From Protonemura montana (Eukaryota; Arthropoda; Insecta; Plecoptera; Nemouridae): a stretch of DNA of 64,000 nt. A program made the translations under genes and the position numbers. This document shows positions 34,001-46,500 of this stretch, one piece after another. A model generated the notes under the pieces. That model worked only from the letters and a program-made list of their open reading frames with translations, did no database searches and had not been told where the DNA came from. The DNA is taken from contig OX387609.1 in the NCBI GenBank assembly GCA_947568835.1, positions 3,414,001 to 3,478,000 on the forward strand, given 5' to 3'. The first letter of the stretch is position 1; every line of letters begins with the position of its first letter.

Positions 34001-37000
34001 TTTCGGTGAAAGATTTTTCACTTGTAGCACAAGACAAAGATTTACCGGACGCAAACTAAAGAAACCAAATTCGCTGCTCACCTGAATTCCTTCTTTATCA
34101 TCGTTGTGAAGCTGGAAAGCAGGTTGGTACGACTGGTAGAAAGGGGCCATCAACGCATCTCTCACACCCGAGTGGTCCAGTCCGAGCGAATGACCGAACT
34201 CGTGGGCCGCCACTTGGAACAGGTTTATTCCTGCAGGAACAGATCGAAGATTTATTCAAGAGTCGCTCATACAACTTCCTAAACTCCTTGAACATATTAG
34301 AATTAGTTTGAAGACATTTTTAACTTAACACTTTTTATTCCGATAAGCCCAAACTAAAAAAATCTTGCAAAACTAGTTCAGAACAAATCGCTGTATTATT
34401 CCTATTTAGTAATTATTTATAAATAACTATAATAAATCCAGCCTTATACTTTATACCTTCTGATCCTTTTCAACGTTAAGTAAGGTAACTAATTCCACAA
34501 TTCGATTTCTGTCAAATAAAAATAACTATTTTATCCTTCTGAACCTAGTTTTCTTTCATCAAAGATAGATGTGGAAGCTTTATTAAGATAGCTGCAATAT
34601 TAACAGCAATATTTCCTCTTCCTATCAGAACTAATTAATCCAAAGAGAAACAGAGTGTTTATTCAAATATCAGTCCTAATGATGTAGGTAGTGATTTTTA
34701 AATGAGCTCCATTCAGCTTTTAGGTATGAAATCAGTCGTTGATTACGCGGTATCGTAGCCATCCTAAACCAGAAGATCAATGAGACCTAAACTTTCCTTG
34801 AAGCGTTTGACCTTCAGAAGATTCGATGTACTTTTGGCGTGTCCACTGTTCTGAATGAGCTTGCCAAAGAGCAACGACATTGAAGTTTCCTCGAATTTAC
34901 CGGCAGAATTAACGGAAATTTCGGTTATGGCATTTTAAAACGCCCGTTGATCGGTGCGTCATTAGTGAAACCGAATTATGCAACAAAATCTCACGAGGCA
35001 TATACCTACCTATCCAATTTGCTATAACATATGAGGCAAACTTAATATGTTATTGTTTTGATTCAGAGAAAGTGATGTAATTTAACTTAACGGTTGTTCC
35101 TCGGGTATTCTTCGTAAGTGAATCAAAATTGTGCTGGTCAGTTTTCCGTCGTGCATCATAAATGATTTGCTAAGTTTCGTCACCAGGTAAGTCCTAGATA
35201 ACTCCTAAATTGAGAAGCATATTGAACTGACTCGACAAATACCACATTTTAACTCCCACGATCGTATATCTTACCAATTTTATCATTCTTTAAATAATTC
35301 TTTATTACATTTATTACTGCTTTCTTCTAAAGTTCAGCAAAGCCCAAGTTATACTACTATTGTTATTATTGGCATTACAACTTTTCATCTTTACACCGGT
35401 ATTTTCAGTGACAGTTAAAAAATTAACAGTCCGTTATTGGTTATTTCCATGGCAACAGTTATTTTCTTAACGTGCCACTAGGAAAACCAGTAGGTACTTA
35501 ATTAATTTTAAAAAATAGTTTAATATAGGCATAGATATCATCACTGTGATACGGAAATTGTATGTGTCATGATATAGTAATGTACCGGAAGCTAAAACAA
35601 TAGTCTAAAATTAAACTACAAAATGACTCCGAGAGCTCACTTACCGCTATGATCGTGCATTGTCCACCTTTCAGTGTCATCGAAGTGGGTCTTCCCGTCA
35701 GTAGGAAAGAACGCATGAGCCAATGTTCCTCCGGGTCCGTCAAACGGTGACCCATCATCGTGGTTATACTTTTCGAACCTGATGTTGATGTCGGCTCTTT
35801 GTCGCCGATCCACCACTCGGAAGGTGAGGTCTGTGTGGTCGGCCCACACCTGAAAAGCCCGGGCGATCTCCTGGTCGACTTGTTGAGAATTCAAAGTGGA
35901 CGCTGGATACTTGGTGATCGTGTATGTTAGGTCTTTCTTCGGCCAGCGTGCAACTGTCAACGAAAGTGGTTTGTCAATTATTAGGGTTTATCGAACTTTT
36001 TTTTGCTGTTCTGTTGAATAACGTTAAAGTTTTTGAATCTATATCTGAAAATCGTTCAAGACCAGGAACTTATCAGCTTTACAATGGTTGTTTTCGTTTG
36101 TGATTATATTTTCTATAACTTCGCCATGAACATGGCCGCCATTTTGTGTTAGTTTGTTTCAAATCAGGTGACTTTAAAGCAGAATAGTTGACGTTTTGCT
36201 GCACCAGTCTAGGAGGCTGTGGGTGTTGGGGTAAGAACAAATGAAAAGTGGTACAGATGATCTAATTTGCTCTGAACTAACAAAATAATAGCCGAACATA
36301 GATATTTTTTATATTTAAAATATGACTGAAGGTTCAGTAACATATCTGACTGAATTAATCTGTAACTGACTCAATTTTAACTGACGATTGAAATCACGAC
36401 ACTCTTTTTATTTTGATTCCATGTCGCATTTAAGCAAAACCCATGATGCTTTTTATGATTTTTGCCAAATGAAATTTTATCAGTTTTACCGGGATTGTTT
36501 TAAAATGTGAGTAACAGTGCCTCCATGGTTTTCTGTACCTGAAACATAGTCTCGAGACTGATTCTGGTCCGCCATGCCACATCTCGGTTTATCCATCATT
36601 GTCATCGTCTTAGCGTCAAGAAGTCCTGAAAAGATTCAAAAGAAGTGTCATTATATTGAACGATTGGTGAGTTTTTCCAGGAGAGATTCTTGTTTTTAAA
36701 TCCAGAATTCGAGGGCAGAAAACTGTTCTTGTTTTGACTTGGTCATGCAATCATGAAACAATTACTTAGGTACAATTACCTGTAGTTTTCAGGCCAGCCA
36801 TTTTCTGGAACTGGGCGATCGCCGATTTCGAGTCCTTCAACGCCATCTTGGTTTTGACATTTTTGCCCAAATAGCCGTACTTTTCTAGATAATCCTGCGA
36901 AAAAAAATGCTCGAATTAAAACCTAAATTAACAAAAACTTTCAACATTTGTGTCATTCCAAACAAGTCATTTGGCCAGGTTTGCGATGACCTTTTACAGT

Positions 37001-38851
37001 TCTAACACTCGTTTACTTTTCAGCTGCAACAGTTGACTGATGGGATAAAAATTAATTCAACATAAAATTATATTTCAATTTAAAGAAGTTATTTTTAAGG
37101 TCTAACGGTTTTTGAGAAGAACTGAAAGTTGTCATAGTTAATAAACTCTTAGCCTAAAATGTATATTTTGTTACTTCCTCAGGTTTTCGTGTAGATATGT
37201 ACAAATGTATATTGTATATAAACCTACACGGTGTCTTAAAACCTTTTCTCTTCAATTCTTCTATTCAACTTTATCCGCTTCCTAAAACTTTTTAAAATTC
37301 TTCGTGACCTATAGGTGCCCTATAGATTCAATATGACACTTATAACAATTCTCTCTTCAACATCTCTTTCTTCAATCCCAATCTCCTTTTTTCCTAGTTC
37401 TTTCCTATCAATTTAAATTCACGAAAAGGTGCTACAATAAGTTAATAAAAATATCGGTATAACCTACAGAAATCGCAATCCTTACTGTTTTTATTCTTAA
37501 TTGATTGAGTAACATTTTCTCTTACTTCTCAACAAAACATCACGCATTGCATAAGATTTTCTCGGAACAAATTCGAAATTCTCCTCTCGCGTGCGATTTT
37601 CCCAGTGATTTCATTTGACGCGTGCTGACAGCTCACGCGGTATTTTGACAAAGAGATCCCGCGAATCAGATCTTAAGCTCGGTCGTTGGTTAATGCGTAG
37701 AATGCGTGCGGAATCAGTAATCTCGCGATACGCACGCGAGGCGTTAAGATTTTGAATTCTTATAAGATTGCGCTGTTTGCCAAATAAACAGTTTTTTACT
37801 TTTTCCATACGTCATTGACATTTCGGTGAATAGCCGTTACAGCGCTGTAGCATTGAAAGGTCGTATCAACAAATATTTGAGATGAAAATAAACACGGTGA
37901 AAGAAGATATCAAGTTCCTGGTATCAGTGATTGTGTATGATGATAAATCTGTTTTGAATTAATAGCAATGACATGTTCTTATCCAAGTTGCTGTTGGTTT
38001 CGACTGAAGCAAATAGCTTCAGAAAGCCATTTTCACAGTTATTTGCCCAATTTTAAGCGATAAAAAAATATTATTCCTTAAAAGCCTGAGTACAAGCATT
38101 TTTTAGATTGATTTATGGGGTTTTGAAGATGGGCTCTTTGGCACTGGTCTTATGGCGTCGATGAACCGTAACTAGCCTAGAAGGGAGAAGGGGGTATATG
38201 GTACCACCTCATAGCCTACTCCTGTCGAAGAGCACTAAAGGGACCACCGGCTTAACGTCCCTTCCGAAGGACGGTACAACGCGAACAACAGGATTCCTCC
38301 ACAAATCCATGCTGTCAAGAGGTTGATAAGTAAGGCGAGTGAAGTTGCTGTACTAACTTTCATCCCTCCAATCTTTCTCCCGAACAAAATTTTGCAGAGA
38401 CACATAAAAAGCTCGTAGGTTTTAATTTCGTTGGATTCGAATTTAAATTCAACTATTTTCATAGAGAAAATCAGCAAACTTAAACAACCGTTCAAAATAT
38501 TGAAAAGTGTTTACCAATTTTTTTTTAAGCTTTATATCATTTTTCCCCAAAAACAAATATCGAGTCGTCAAAGTTTACTTTTTAGACCATTGGCTCAACT
38601 TAAATTTTTAAAATGAATATTCTGACAAAAAAAAACACCATCCTATTTAAAAAGGTCCAGCATAGTCAACCAACATAATTCCCGAACAAAATTCTGCCAA
38701 AATACAATTTTTCTTAGCTTACCAACGCTTTCAATTCGTTACTTTCAACCGACTTCTTCACCGGTATTTTAACTGGCTTCGGTCTTGGAGCACCTTCAAC
38801 AACTAGCACCGACACCAGCACCAACACCAGCACCCTGTGCACCAACAACAT
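31021..38851 (-). CDS. Secreted matrix metalloproteinase, gene B (9 exons)
   Basis: A paralogue of gene A, lying upstream of it on the same strand. Exons on the minus strand: 38851-38723, 36894-36780, 36625-36539, 35953-35645, 34230-34082, 33627-33429, 33014-32745, 32194-32013, 31257-31021; they total 1677 nt, 558 aa. Exon 1 encodes a valine/leucine-rich signal peptide ending near residue 20. The prodomain begins DYLEKYGYL and its cysteine switch is PRCGMAD (Cys97). The catalytic domain contains the structural-site segment [12 protein letters not shown], the active-site motif [12 protein letters not shown] (His223, Glu224, His227, His233) and Met241. Exon 6 is 51 nt longer than in gene A and codes a proline-rich hinge (about residues 273-304). 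The hemopexin domain spans Cys309 to Cys495 (LFGC). A 63-residue basic tail ends C-x5-C-K-K-F-P. No membrane anchor or furin motif is visible. A TATA box lies about 95 bp before the ATG; a possible AATAAA on the minus strand lies near 30520. Confidence 0.94.
32231..32375. mobile_element. Fold-back element in intron 7 of MMP gene B
   Basis: Left end TTGCAAACGCTTGCAATGCG, then arms CTCAAAAATTGATGTCCAAA and TTTGAGCATCAATTTTCAAA around a short GGGGGAAAATGTCCC loop, ending AGTGTTCATAATAATAA. Confidence 0.68.
38121..38390 (-). mobile_element. 5S-SINE tail fragment in intron 1 of MMP gene B
   Basis: Minus-strand tail with the hairpin CGTCCCTTCCGAAGGACG and the first bases of a unit (CATCCCTCCAATC), then ended. 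No promoter unit remains. Confidence 0.8.
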
Positions 38852-38942
38852 AACTCTCAGTACACAATTAGCTAGAGCACTAGAAAACGAGGTCGAACGG
38901 ATTCAAACGAAAGCGAATGAAGTAGACCCTCCGATACCGAGT

Positions 38943-38949
38943 CTTTATA
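38943..38949 (-). promoter_or_regulatory. TATA box of MMP gene B
   Basis: Minus strand ACTATAAAGACTCGG, 92 bp before the ATG, with an initiator-like TTCATTCG about 30 bp downstream. No splice sites intervene. Confidence 0.6.
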
Positions 38950-39441
38950 GTGGTAAGATTCGATCGACTCAGCGCAGGGAGGGGGGTTAGAGAAATACCC
39001 ATGCACCTTGTCTAGGAAAGGGACCTCTTAGAAGGCTATGTTTGACTTCAATGCGTTTACTCATTGCGTAGAGTTAGGAGGGAGTGTTCTATGACATGTT
39101 CAATGAAGTGGTCCCCTCCTACCTATTGTTACTGGTTCACGCATCGCTTTATTGGTGTGTAATAAAGCATTTGGAGGGTTTTCCATATGAGTTAGCTGCA
39201 GTTCAATAGTGCAGCTATTACAGTAGCAACATTCGCAGGAAATGCTGCAAGAAGGTGTAAGCATTTTTCGGTGTAATTGCGAAATAATGTAATTCAAACT
39301 TTGGGTTTTCTGGTGAAGAGACAGGTAATGTTGAGAAGTTTTCAATCAGTTTATTTTTTTAAAAAGTATAAGAATCAAAAAGTTGGGATTTCTCCATTCT
39401 TAGTTAAGCGAAGGTACAGATTGCCACAAAAGTTATATCAC

Positions 39442-40065
39442 AAAAGTTAAGCAACACTGCGTTGAGTCAGGTATTGGATGGGTGACTATCATACACATGA
39501 CCAGTTCTGTTCAGGAGAGAGGTTGGAGGGATGAAAGTTAAGCAACACTGCGCTGAGTCAGGTATTGAATGGGTGACTATCATACACATGACCAGTTCTG
39601 TTCGGGAGAGAGGTTGGAGGGATGAAAGTTTAGCTACACTGCGCTGAGTCAGGTATTGGATGGGTGACCATCATACACATGATCAGTTCTGTTCGGGAGA
39701 GAGAGTTTGGAGGGATGAAAATTAAGCAACACTGCGCTGGGTCAGGTATTGGATGGGTGACCATCATACACATGACCAGTTGTGTTCGGAAGATAGGTTG
39801 GAGGGATGAAAGTTAGTACAGCAACTTCACTCGCCTTGCTTATCAACCTCTCGACAGCATGGATTTGTGGAGGAATCCTGTTGTTCGCGTTGTACCGTCC
39901 TTCGGAAGGGACGTTAAGCCGGTGGTCCCCTTGGTCTTCGACAGGAGTAGGCTACGTGCCAGCACCGGATTTTCCCTCCTCAATTCTATGCTAGGTTAGG
40001 TTCATCATCAACTCATTCACCAACCCCATTAGATGTCAAAACAGTGCGTCGTTAAGAACAACAAA
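39442..40065 (+). mobile_element. 5S rRNA-derived SINE, 4 units, upstream of MMP gene B
   Basis: Starts directly at GTTAAGCAACACTGCG with no 5S head, then four units and a tail whose end is degenerate (GTCGTTAAGAACAACAAA). It lies about 0.5 kb beyond the gene B TATA box. Confidence 0.85.
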
Positions 40066-41837
40066 TTAACCAATCAGAATCTCATCTTTAATACACATAA
40101 AAAAGGGGCGTTAGAAAAAAGGAAATTCTTAAAATTACCGAAATATGTAAATTGCAAATCTAATCACAATATAAGTTTTCAATTGCTCCTTACACAGGCA
40201 GGTAATTTTTTAAACGTGCTCAGTCATAAATGACTTGAAACCAAGCCCTGATTTCAAACATTTCTTTTTGTTTATTGTGTTTTCGAAACGATCTTTGACA
40301 TTTTAAAAAGCTAGTTACTAAAATAAATTCAAAAATTCGCTGAAAGAATCGTAGATAAGATAAAAACTGTAACGAATTTTGCGGGATTCACAGATTTTTT
40401 TTCACCTAGCATTTGTAATTTTCAAGCTATACTGAGAAATTTGTCACTTCCATCTAAAAACCTAAAAATAGAATAAATTTACAGGAATTTTCTCGAGTAA
40501 AATATCCCGACCGGATAAGTGGCTTATCGTGGATATTCATGTCAATAAGCTTAAACCTGCCGCTTTGCGAAAACAAACATTTGTGCGTGTTACGCACATA
40601 AACCGCGTTGGTTGCTTCCTGCGTCTCGAAGTCGAGGAACTGCGGAGATGTGACCTGATTTTGGCTCTAATATTCTTCTTAATCACACAACTTCCGCTCC
40701 ATTTGTATTTAGTTAATTTTTTATGACAGGTATCGAGGATTTCTGCAAACTTTCAGTCCAGCCCTTAAGAAAAATTCCATATTTCAAAGACATTTTGATA
40801 TGATACAATTTTTAACCAATTAATCGCATAATTTCTTCACTTTCAACATAATATTTACATGTTTTATTTTCGATAGATCACATTTACTATAATAATTATA
40901 TTATTATTGATACTAATTTGAGAACTAGATGGAACGTGTAGTACAAAATTATAACAAAGAATTAAGTTTAACGATGGCCAGTTAAAAAGACAACTGTTCG
41001 TTAGACTCATCTCCATGGTCACAGCCAATCAGATACTTCCGAATTTGAATCTTAACTTCTGGTCACTTCTTTCACTGGATATTGCTAAACTTGCCCTAAA
41101 ATAGCAATACATTTTACAATGATACGATAAAAAAAAAGATTTTACAATTATAAACTCTATGGTAGATTTATTAAAAAAACGAATCAGACATTAGTTCAAA
41201 TTTCCGAGATATTCCACTGCAGAAAACAAACAAAATTCGAAAAAATACAAGCACATAAAAATTTTGTTTGTGAATTTTTCCCTAAATTATAAATGTACCT
41301 TTGTTTCTGCCTCAACTTTGTTGGCTAATCCTAAGGCAGGGCGGACCAATCGTCATAACATCGACATAAAAACATGCGTCATTCTTTAGATATCAAATAT
41401 CACCCGGGAAAGACCAATCAGATTCAGATAAGAGGTTAAAGTTATTTTAAAACCGATTCAGTTTAAGATTTAAGATATTAAAAATATATTGAATTCCTAT
41501 TTTTAGGACTTTCCCGTGCAAAAATAAATACAGGCTTGTTCCTATGACTCAGAACATTGCCATCGCTTGATTCAGCTTATTTTCTTCTCGACTTTCTGGG
41601 TCAAGATAATCGAGCTTTGATTATCGCAACGGATATCAGATTCTGAATTGCATGGACCACACTAAGCCCTAGAAGGGATTGACTCGTAACATGACTGGCC
41701 TTAAAAATAAAAAAAAAAAATAGATATATATTTGCTCAACACTTCATCTCTGAGTATGAAGATGTTACCAGATTTGCAGTGGTTTTCACCATAGTGAAAA
41801 AAACTTAACCTCCAAATATATAGGGGTAAAGTTGACT
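40066..41837. other. Gene-free spacer
   Basis: AT-rich, no repeats of note and no coding signal on either strand. Confidence 0.4.
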
Positions 41838-42512
41838 CATGGGTCTCCCCACTCCGCTGTTAGGAGGATTTACTGACAGCGCGTCTAAGCGATTCATGAG
41901 TCTCCCCACTCCGCTGTTAGGAGGATCTACTGACAGCGCGTCTGAGCGATTCATGAGTCTCCCCACTCCGCTGTTGGGAGGATTTACTGACAGCGCGTCT
42001 GAGTGATTCATGGGTCTCCCCACTCCGCTGTTAGGAGGATCTACTGACAGCGCGGCTGAGCGATTCATGGGTCTCCCCACTCCGCTGTTAGGAAAATCTA
42101 CTGACAGCGCGTCTGGGCGATTCATGTGTCTCCCCACTCCACTGTTAGGAGGATCTACTGACAGCGCGTCTGAGCGATTCATGAGTCTCCCCACTCCGCT
42201 GTTAGGAGGATCTACTGACAGCGCGGCTGAGCGATTCATGAGTCTCCCCACTCCGCTGTTAGGAGGATTTACTGACAGCGCGTCTGAGCGATTCATGGGT
42301 CTCCCCACTCCGCTGTTAGGAGGATCTACTGACAGCGCGTCTGAGCGATTCATGGGTCTCCCCACTCCGCTGTTAGGAGGATCTACTGACAGCGCGTCTG
42401 AGCGATTCATGAGTCTCCCCACTCCGCTGTTAGGAGGATCTACTGACAGCGCGGCTGAGCGATTCATGTGTCTCCCCACTCCGCTATTGGGAGGATTTAC
42501 TGACAGCGCGTA
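41838..42512. repeat. 57-bp minisatellite, 12 copies, open on both strands
   Basis: The unit starts CTCCCCACTCCGCTGTTAGG and recurs every 57 bp from 41845 to 42472. It is a multiple of three and stop-free on both strands (241 codons minus, 41805-42530, repeat ALSVDPPNSGVGRPMNRSD; 167 codons plus). It is intergenic and richer in G+C than its surroundings. There is no promoter or splice context that makes it a gene. Confidence 0.92.
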
Positions 42513-42530
42513 ATTGACAGCGCTGGACAT

Positions 42531-43585
42531 AATTTGGCGCCGCGTACCGACTTACCTGGACTTTGGTTTCATTCAAACTATTTGCTTGTGGAGATAAGAC
42601 TCACATTTTTGGAATCGTCGTGCTGTAGGATATATCAAAACATAGTATCGCTATCAAAATTGTATTTATTGGTGAGATATCGGCGTTGAAACACAGGTAG
42701 AGTTGTTTACTCATTTGAACACAATTAAAAACAATAATTTTATTTGGAATTAGAAAAGTAAGTTGTCTGATAACTTGTTACTCTCTCAAGATAAGAATTT
42801 TAGATTTAAGAAAAAACTGACAATTTCTCAGCCCTATTAATTCTTGGAAAACCGAAGGCGACAGCAAAATTTGTTTTTCCGAATTTCCAACAAATTTGGT
42901 TTCAAACTGTGTTTTGAATGCTAAGTAAAGAACAACTAAATGTCTTAACGTTTCGTAACATGTACCTGTTACTTTATGAAGGGTGAAACCAGCTTAGGTT
43001 AAATAAATTAGTTATGAGTCTAAACACTTTGTTTATATTGTTGGAAAGAAATCTCGGTGTGGGATTTCTGTGCCAGGAACGTGCATGGAATGGATTTGGT
43101 ATTTAATTGACAGGAAAGAATCTGGGTAATCGGTGTACATGGTAATCAATATGGTAGATTTCAAAGCAATAGGGAAATGTTAATTCCAATTGGGTGTGTC
43201 CTGAAAAGGTATTCAAATTTTAAAATATTTGTGCTCGATATACTTACATTGTATTAGTTTTTATTTGTAATATAAAACTTTAACAAAAACTATTTCAACT
43301 GGGTTTTGAATGCTAAGTAAAGAACAACTAAATTTCCCGACGTTTCGTAACTTGTAGGTACTTGTTACAATTCAATTCCAGTTCGTGTAGTTGTCAAAAA
43401 TTGTCAGAGTGGATGAAGAAATCATCGAAAAATAATGTAGCACTTTCAAAATTACAGAATTAAATTAAGCATTAAATTAAGTTGTGTTCATAAGGTTAAT
43501 AAATAAAAAAAACATTTCTTTGTTTTCTTTTAAATATTCATGGTCATTATGAAAATGTCAAATCAGCAGGTAACTACAGTGAAAT
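42531..43585. other. Spacer with two MITE-arm fragments left of the P-type element
   Basis: GGGTTTTGAATGCTAAGTAA-type arms at about 42895-42975 and 43290-43365; otherwise nothing seen. Confidence 0.45.
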
Positions 43586-43592
43586 GTACGTA

Positions 43593-46500
43593 CGTTGAGT
43601 GTGCATATAGGTAGAGGCCCAACGTTATTGGTAAGGTCTCTGCGTGAAAGCTTTACCTCCCGAGAAAGGTCCCGAGAGAATGCGCGGGCATGTCCTCCAA
43701 GAACCCTCAAAAGCGAGGCGGGTTAAATTCAAACAGACGTTTATCAGCTGAATAAATGCCTAGCGGTCGCATCGCCAGCGACCGAGCTGTGACGTCGCCT
43801 GGAGTGGGGGTAACTCCACTCGCTTGGCAAGCGAGGCGGGATGAATTCAAACAGACTTTTGTCAGCTGAATACATGCCCTCCCTCAGACCGCCGGCGACC
43901 GAGCTGTGACGTCGCCTGGAGTGGGGGTAATCGCAAGCTCTTGGCAATGCATGCAAAGCACCAAGGTCGCAACAATAACACAATGATAGCGACTGGTGGT
44001 TACCCTCTAGCTAAGCATGTGGTTGGTCATTTCCGCGGGTAGATTTATAACCCTACGGCTTGGAGCAATATTACTGTCAGCAGCATTGCTTTTTGGGAAG
44101 AAGGATTTGGTCGGAATTTTTGGGCGAAAACATAAGTCTTGTTGCTTGATTTACTTAAAAACATTGTTTACCGAGCAAAAATCTTTTATAATTTCCATCC
44201 CAGCAGTATTCCAATGGATAGGGTGTGGTAACGTAAAATCGAAGGAAGCCGTCGATTTAAACTTCTTTGGATTTCCCAGAGATGACGAGGAGAGATTAGA
44301 CGAATGGCTTGAATTTTGCAACAATTTCCGCCTATCGGGGGCGTTCCTGAGGGCAGCTGTGATCTGCCAACGACACTTCACAGACGATTGTTTTATGAAT
44401 TCCGAGCACAAAAAATTAAACAAATTGGCTGTGCCTACTCTTGATGGTAAGATCTTACATGACCGCATTACCCAGGACTCGGTTATGGACGCATATCAAA
44501 TAGGAAGCCAAAATTTAACTGCAAGGCCGAGTCTGACTTGCACCTCGGAGAAGACATCTTTACCCTCGACTTCTAGAATAGGAGATCGACTGTTCCACCA
44601 GACGGCGGACAGTGAATACAGCGACGATATCAATATTCCTGACGTCGAAACTCCTACAAAACAAAATTACCAAGAAATAATTCGCGATTTGAATTCGAAA
44701 ATTGACGAACTTCAAGAAAGAATTAAGTCAGACGATACCCCGCGAAAACGTAGGCTGTCATGTCGCATTTCTGATTTGACAGCTAATGTTCATCGGAAGC
44801 GGGCAAAGGCTAGGTACTCTGATCAAGCCCTTCGGAAAGAGATGGACAGAGATCTGTCCCGTGAGGAGGTAGCCGAGGCAGCTGAACAATATTTGCATGG
44901 CGCCCCCCTAACATTTTTTCGCATGCAATTGCTTCATAAACAAAGTCAACGCTGGCGCGAAGATGAAAAGCAATTCGCAATGGCCGCCCACTACAAATCC
45001 CCTGGACTCTATCGAGATCTGAAGGATAAATTTGGGTTTAAACTCCCTAGCAAGTCAACGTTAGACAACTGGCAGAACGTCTTAGATTTGCAGCCCGGGC
45101 TGTGTCCACCCCTCATGGACAAAATTAGAATCAAAATGTCAGAAATGCATGAGCGAGAAAGACAGTGCGTTTTGTTGTTTGACGAAATGTCAATTAAGAA
45201 AGATTTGCAGTTCGCACAGCAATACGACCTTGTCGAAGGATTTGAAGATTTAGGCGAAATTGGTCGAACCGCGGCGCCAGGTACGCACATTTTAGTATTC
45301 ATGATTCGCGGACTAAATTTCAATTACAAATTACCAATTGCGTATTACGTGGCGTCCACCGTGGTCAAAGGAGACGCTCTGCTGAAATTAGTGCATTCGG
45401 TATTGGACAGTTTGCGCGAAGCCGGGGCGATAGTTAGAGCAATTACTTGTGACCATGGCCCAAATAACCGCGCGTTCGTTAAAGCAGCAAAAATTCATAA
45501 AGACGAGCAATACTTTTACCACGGTGGACAGAAGCTCTTTGTTCTTTACGACGTCCCTCATTTGTTTAAAAGCATCCGAAATAACCTGCTGTCCAAAAAT
45601 TTTTGGGTCGAAATCGAGGGAAAACTTCGCCTTGTTTCCTGGCGCGACATTCGCGATGCTTTTGAGTTAGATCAGCGATCGACGCTTGCGCGAGGCAACG
45701 TGCGCCTTAGTTCTCGCCATATTGCTCCAAATTCTTTTGAACGCATGTCAGTCAAACTTGCAGTCCAGGTTTTCTCAGAATCAACTGCAGCTTTGATCTT
45801 AACCGCGATTGAAACTAAGCAGCTAAATAGCCCTAGCGCGGAGTGGACGGCTAAATTCATTCGCGAATTGAACCATCTTTTCGACGCTCTCAATAGCAGT
45901 CAAATGCATGTCGGGAACCCTTACAATTGCGCCATTTCGGATGAGCACAGAATAGCTCGCGAGTGTTTAGAAAACGCGTCTAAATTCATCGGTACGTGGA
46001 TTGTGTCCGCAAAAAATTCTAAAACGCACCTTCGTCCGCCTTGTTTTGATGGGTTACAAAACACCATCAAAGGCATACTTGCTCTTTGGAAAGATTTGAA
46101 GTCGGATGGTAGTAAATTTCTGTTAACGTCTCGACTCAACCAGGACCCCCTAGAATGCACGTTTTCCGTTATCCGGGGACGTGGTGGCTACGATCGTAAT
46201 CCCTCTGCACAGCGCGTGCGCCGCGTTATGCAGATCATAATTAACATGCACTTGGCAAAGCCTTCCCGCACATCTAATACCAACAGTCAGCACGACGACG
46301 ATGTGAATTTGCTTACGCATTGTGCAGAGGGAATCGAACCCGGAGCTCTCACCGAAGCCCTCGTCGCCCCCGACCTACCTCTAGACAATAACGACACACC
46401 GATTGACGAGACTGACTTGCCGTACGACGACAATGTTGAGCCTGAAGTCATTCGGATAGAGCCAGTAGCCGAGCCCGAACCCGCCAACGAGCCAATTGGC

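Noticed and set aside
45009..45323. Minus-strand frames within the transposase gene
   Set aside because: Shadows of the P-type transposase coding sequence.
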